Positions 61,415-64,000 of a DNA stretch of 64,000 nt are shown here, piece by piece. How positions within the stretch are numbered: the stretch's first letter is position 1; each line of letters begins with the position of its first letter. The stretch comes from Chamaecrista fasciculata. Lineage: Eukaryota > Streptophyta > Magnoliopsida > Fabales > Fabaceae. The notes beneath the pieces are model-generated. The model was not told the origin of the DNA and made no database searches. It saw nothing but the letters and a program-made list of their open reading frames with translations. The stretch spans positions 117,152 to 181,151 of the forward strand of contig QANZ01053924.1 of the NCBI GenBank assembly GCA_003254925.1, in the 5' to 3' direction. Made by a program: the position numbers and the translations under genes.

Positions 61415-62483
61415 CTCTTGGAAATATAAAAAGTAGTCCGATTCAATAAGTATTTATTAGCCTTTTGTCTCTTTTTTTTATTTGACAAAAATACCTTATT
61501 TCCTTATTTTTTTTATAGTTCCCCTCAGGTTATGTATTATCTTTCTCTTATTTAATATATTGCTTTGTGTTTTTATAAAAAAAAAAGTTCGCCTTTTGGT
61601 ATTTTGTTTCAAGTGATTATAATTTTGTAGTGTTATTTCATTTACCAATATCTAAAATTTATGTATGAGATAATGTTTTTTAATTGATGTTATTTATATA
61701 TTTTTTCTATTTTAAAGTATGATTTAAAAATTTGAAACGAGAAATTAAAGTATTCATAAAAAATAATATGTAACTCTAAATTTGACACATTAAAACTTGA
61801 AACAAGATAAATATAATCACATATTTAGTTATTTGGGACCAATTTGAGAAAGTATAAGAACATATAAGAACAATCTAAAACAAGTGAAACATTTAGGACT
61901 AATTTGAGATTTATCCCATAAATTTAGGACCAGTTTTAGATTTAGTGAAAGAAATACTTATATTTTTACTTTTTTAGAATTTTTCTAATAAGTAAATAAG
62001 AAAATGAGAATAAGTTTTGGTATGGGGGGAGGAGAGTTAAATTATTGTGACCCCACGTTGCTTGGGGAATTAAGCATTTTTTTTTTACGTATTTTCTTTT
62101 TTTTTTTCTAGAGTAATGAAAATAATTGTATATTATGAATATTGTAAACTATGGTGAAAATTTGATTTTGACAAATAAAAGAAAAAAGCAAAATAGTAGT
62201 ACCTTACAAATTTTGGAGCCTAATCTATCATTCTTTGAAGTTTTGTTTTTTTTAAACCTCTAAAATTTTGTTTTGCTTTGATTATTTTATTGTGTAAAGG
62301 GTGAGACAAGTAAAGAGTCATACACAATAAAAAATTCAGAAGAAAAAAGAGGGAATAAATTTCTTAAAAAGGAGATTTATAGAAAAGGAGAGAAATAAGG
62401 ATATTTTTGTCAAATAAAAAAGAAGAGACAAAAAGCTAATAAATGCTTATTGAATCAAACTACTTTTTTTTCTCAAAGATACT
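61415..62483. repeat. Inverted-repeat element of about 1.07 kb
   Basis: Left arm 61415-61495 (AAAAGTAGTCCGATTCAATAAG ... TTTGTCTCTTTTTTTTATTTGAC) pairs with 62401-62483 (GTCAAATAAAAAAGAAGAGACAAA ... CTTATTGAATCAAACTACTTTT), over about 80 bp with few mismatches. The interior is AT-rich and non-coding. Target-site duplication was not found. It is most likely a non-autonomous DNA transposon. Confidence 0.55.
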
Positions 62484-63107
62484 CTTAAACATACCTCTTT
62501 ATTTCTCAAAGATACCTTCTTCTTTTTTTTCTTAAAAGATACTTCTTTTGTCCCTAAAATATACCTCTTCACTATTTTAATAGTCATGTCTTTTCTCTCC
62601 ACAAAATAATCATGAATGATTAATTGTATCCTTTCAATATTTGAATAGTCATATCTTTTCTCTCCATCAAATAATATGATTATTTGTATCTCTTCAAACA
62701 ATAACTTTCATCATTAGAATAGTCGTGTCCTTTCTCCCCGTTCAATATATAAGTGAGAAATGTTCTCCTTGTTAAATCTATAAATGAGCAATCTTCTTCA
62801 TTCTATGCATGATTTGAATATTAGTTTCTTAATTTTGAAGTTGCACATTTTTTTTTTTTGTAATTTGTAATTTGATTTATCTTGATGGTTTGGTGCTCTT
62901 TTATCTCCACTAAGTCAACCCAGTTTTTGGTTTTACAGGTAAGTCTCTTTTGATCACCATGTTGTTTCGAAGTTAAATTTAGTCACTCATCTTCTTCTTT
63001 CCCATTTGCCAAATCCTTCACCACTTCTTCTTTCTTCTTTCAGAGATTGTGTCCTATCTCAATACAACATATCAAAATTTGTATGAAAAAATGATGCATA
63101 ATAATAT

Positions 63108-63220
63108 CTTCTGAAATGACCGCATATGAATTTCTTATGGAGAAATGGCCAGAACCAAGTTCCATAGCAGTGAAGCATTGAACCTATATTTATCCCAATA
63201 CACGTTTTTTCAGTAGAAAA
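63108..63220 (+). repeat. 113-bp direct repeat, copy 1
   Basis: Begins CTTCTGAAATGACCGCATAT and ends CAGTAGAAAA. Nearly identical to 63449-63561, which starts one base after an N. Confidence 0.9.
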
Positions 63221-63448
63221 GCATCATCAACATTCAGAAACTAGAAATTTCCACTAACCGTTATCATCAAATCTTTATTCCCATGCCAAACCCTAACTCT
63301 CTAAGTAAAAATGACAGATTCCACACATTGGAACCAAAAATCTGATGATTCAGCCATCAATAATATCATTACAGATTTAGATCTAACCCCAAATAAAACC
63401 CCAGAGAATTGGATTGAGAAGAAAGAACAGGGAATTTGTTACTATGGN

Positions 63449-63561
63449 CTTCTGAAATGACCGCATATGAATTTCTTATGGAGAAATGGCCAGAACCAAG
63501 TTCCATAGCAGTGAAGCATTGAACCTATATTCATCCCAATACACGATTTTTCAGTAGAAAA
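63449..63561 (+). repeat. 113-bp direct repeat, copy 2 (adjacent to N)
   Basis: Matches 63108-63220 except for a few substitutions (TTCATCC for TTTATCC, CACGATTTTT for CACGTTTTTT). The N at 63448 sits exactly at its left edge. Confidence 0.9.
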
Positions 63562-64000
63562 CAGAGGCCGCCAGAAACTGGGCAAGACGACGTCGCCGCC
63601 GTTTCTTTCTTTTTCTTTTCCTCTGTTCGGCACGACCTTCTCCCTTTCTTTTATTTCTTCTATAAAGAAATGGCTTAAATTACACTTCCTCCCCACATCT
63701 TCAAAATCCCATTTCCAAATCCTTCATCCTTTTAACTGTTTAACTTTTAATCCTTCAAAGTCTTTTATACTCTTTCATATAACTCCATTCCCACATTATT
63801 TAAATTATCTCCATTTCCACACTTACATTTACTTATAGTTATACAACTACTTAGTTTTTTTCAATTAAGTCCTTAAATGTCTTATTCTCTTATAATCTCA
63901 CCCCTAATTGTGTCCATTTATCCTTTCATTATTAATCCCTTTCACCAAGATCTTAATTTAAGATTCCCACCTCCTCAATAACTTGAAGGTCCACAAACTT

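Larger units (their letters stand above)
62484..64000. other. Terminal region, no gene confirmed
   Basis: Apart from the 113-bp repeat, this is CT-rich on the + strand. The block 63560-63665 is GC-richer (GACGACGTCGCCGCCGTTTC) and could be the 5' UTR/first exon of a minus-strand gene or repeat cargo, but no recognisable protein is encoded. Confidence 0.4.

Noticed and set aside
1..64000. CRISPR array, prokaryotic defence genes, tRNA/rRNA genes or integrated virus
   Set aside because: No regularly spaced identical repeats, no cloverleaf-type tRNA sequence I could identify by eye, no rRNA stretch and no viral coding motif beyond ordinary retrotransposon remnants.

Overview
This window is nuclear DNA from a eudicot plant. 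It is AT-rich, its genes are split by GT-AG introns, long intergenic stretches are filled with transposon debris, and every recognised protein belongs to a plant-type family. Six single N characters (2330, 7755, 33492, 40931, 54625, 63448) mark unresolved bases or collapsed gaps, several of them inside or beside homopolymers and microsatellites. The species cannot be named from the sequence alone.

Genes from left to right. (1) The last three coding exons of an Acinus-like ASAP-complex splicing regulator, + strand, 178-1941. (2) A three-exon classical short-chain dehydrogenase of the acyl-dihydroxyacetone-phosphate reductase (AYR1-like) type, - strand, 7174-4692. (3) An intronless membrane-anchored RING-H2 E3 ligase, + strand, 8710-9249. 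(4) A small unrecognised 79-residue protein, - strand, 17232-16993. (5) A seven-exon RING-CH (MARCH-type) membrane E3 ligase, - strand, 24537-21044. (6) A two-coding-exon, extremely acidic nuclear-type protein, - strand, 28677-26216. (7) A TGA-type bZIP transcription factor of the TGA1/TGA4 clade, + strand, 51102-55359. (8) A nine-exon mitochondrial class-III aminotransferase resembling plant AGT2, - strand, 60235-56310. The exon joins I give keep frame through every gene. These genes look independent. No operon-like or metabolic cluster is visible.

The 22 kb between the acidic-protein gene and the TGA gene (about 29.3-49.7 kb) has no ordinary gene and is mainly mobile DNA. It holds a cluster of Mutator-like elements (MULEs) with long terminal inverted repeats and 9-bp target-site duplications that can be read directly: 31923-32691, 33161-34100, 40758-41579, 43228-45408, 47339-48201, and probably 48862-49713. 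Two are copies of one family that has picked up coding sequence resembling the N-terminus of splicing factor SF1 (a pair of SRW motifs). Another carries telomere-like CCCTAAA arrays in its inverted arms and a short stretch resembling the N-terminus of STY/ACT-domain protein kinases. The same interval holds an internally deleted Ty1/copia element (gag joined to RNase H), a Harbinger-like element, a Stowaway MITE, and a pair of hairpin repeats.

The 9.3-21 kb region contains three retroposed insertions: a LINE-derived RNase H fragment with a poly-A tail and a 15-bp duplication, a GC-rich LTR-like sequence flanked by a 16-bp duplication, and a 371-bp poly-A element with a 14-bp duplication. The most interesting material is the captured host coding sequence in the MULEs, particularly the two SF1-type copies, which both keep an open 85-codon frame. 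I found no evidence of a prokaryotic-type defence system, CRISPR array or viral genome.
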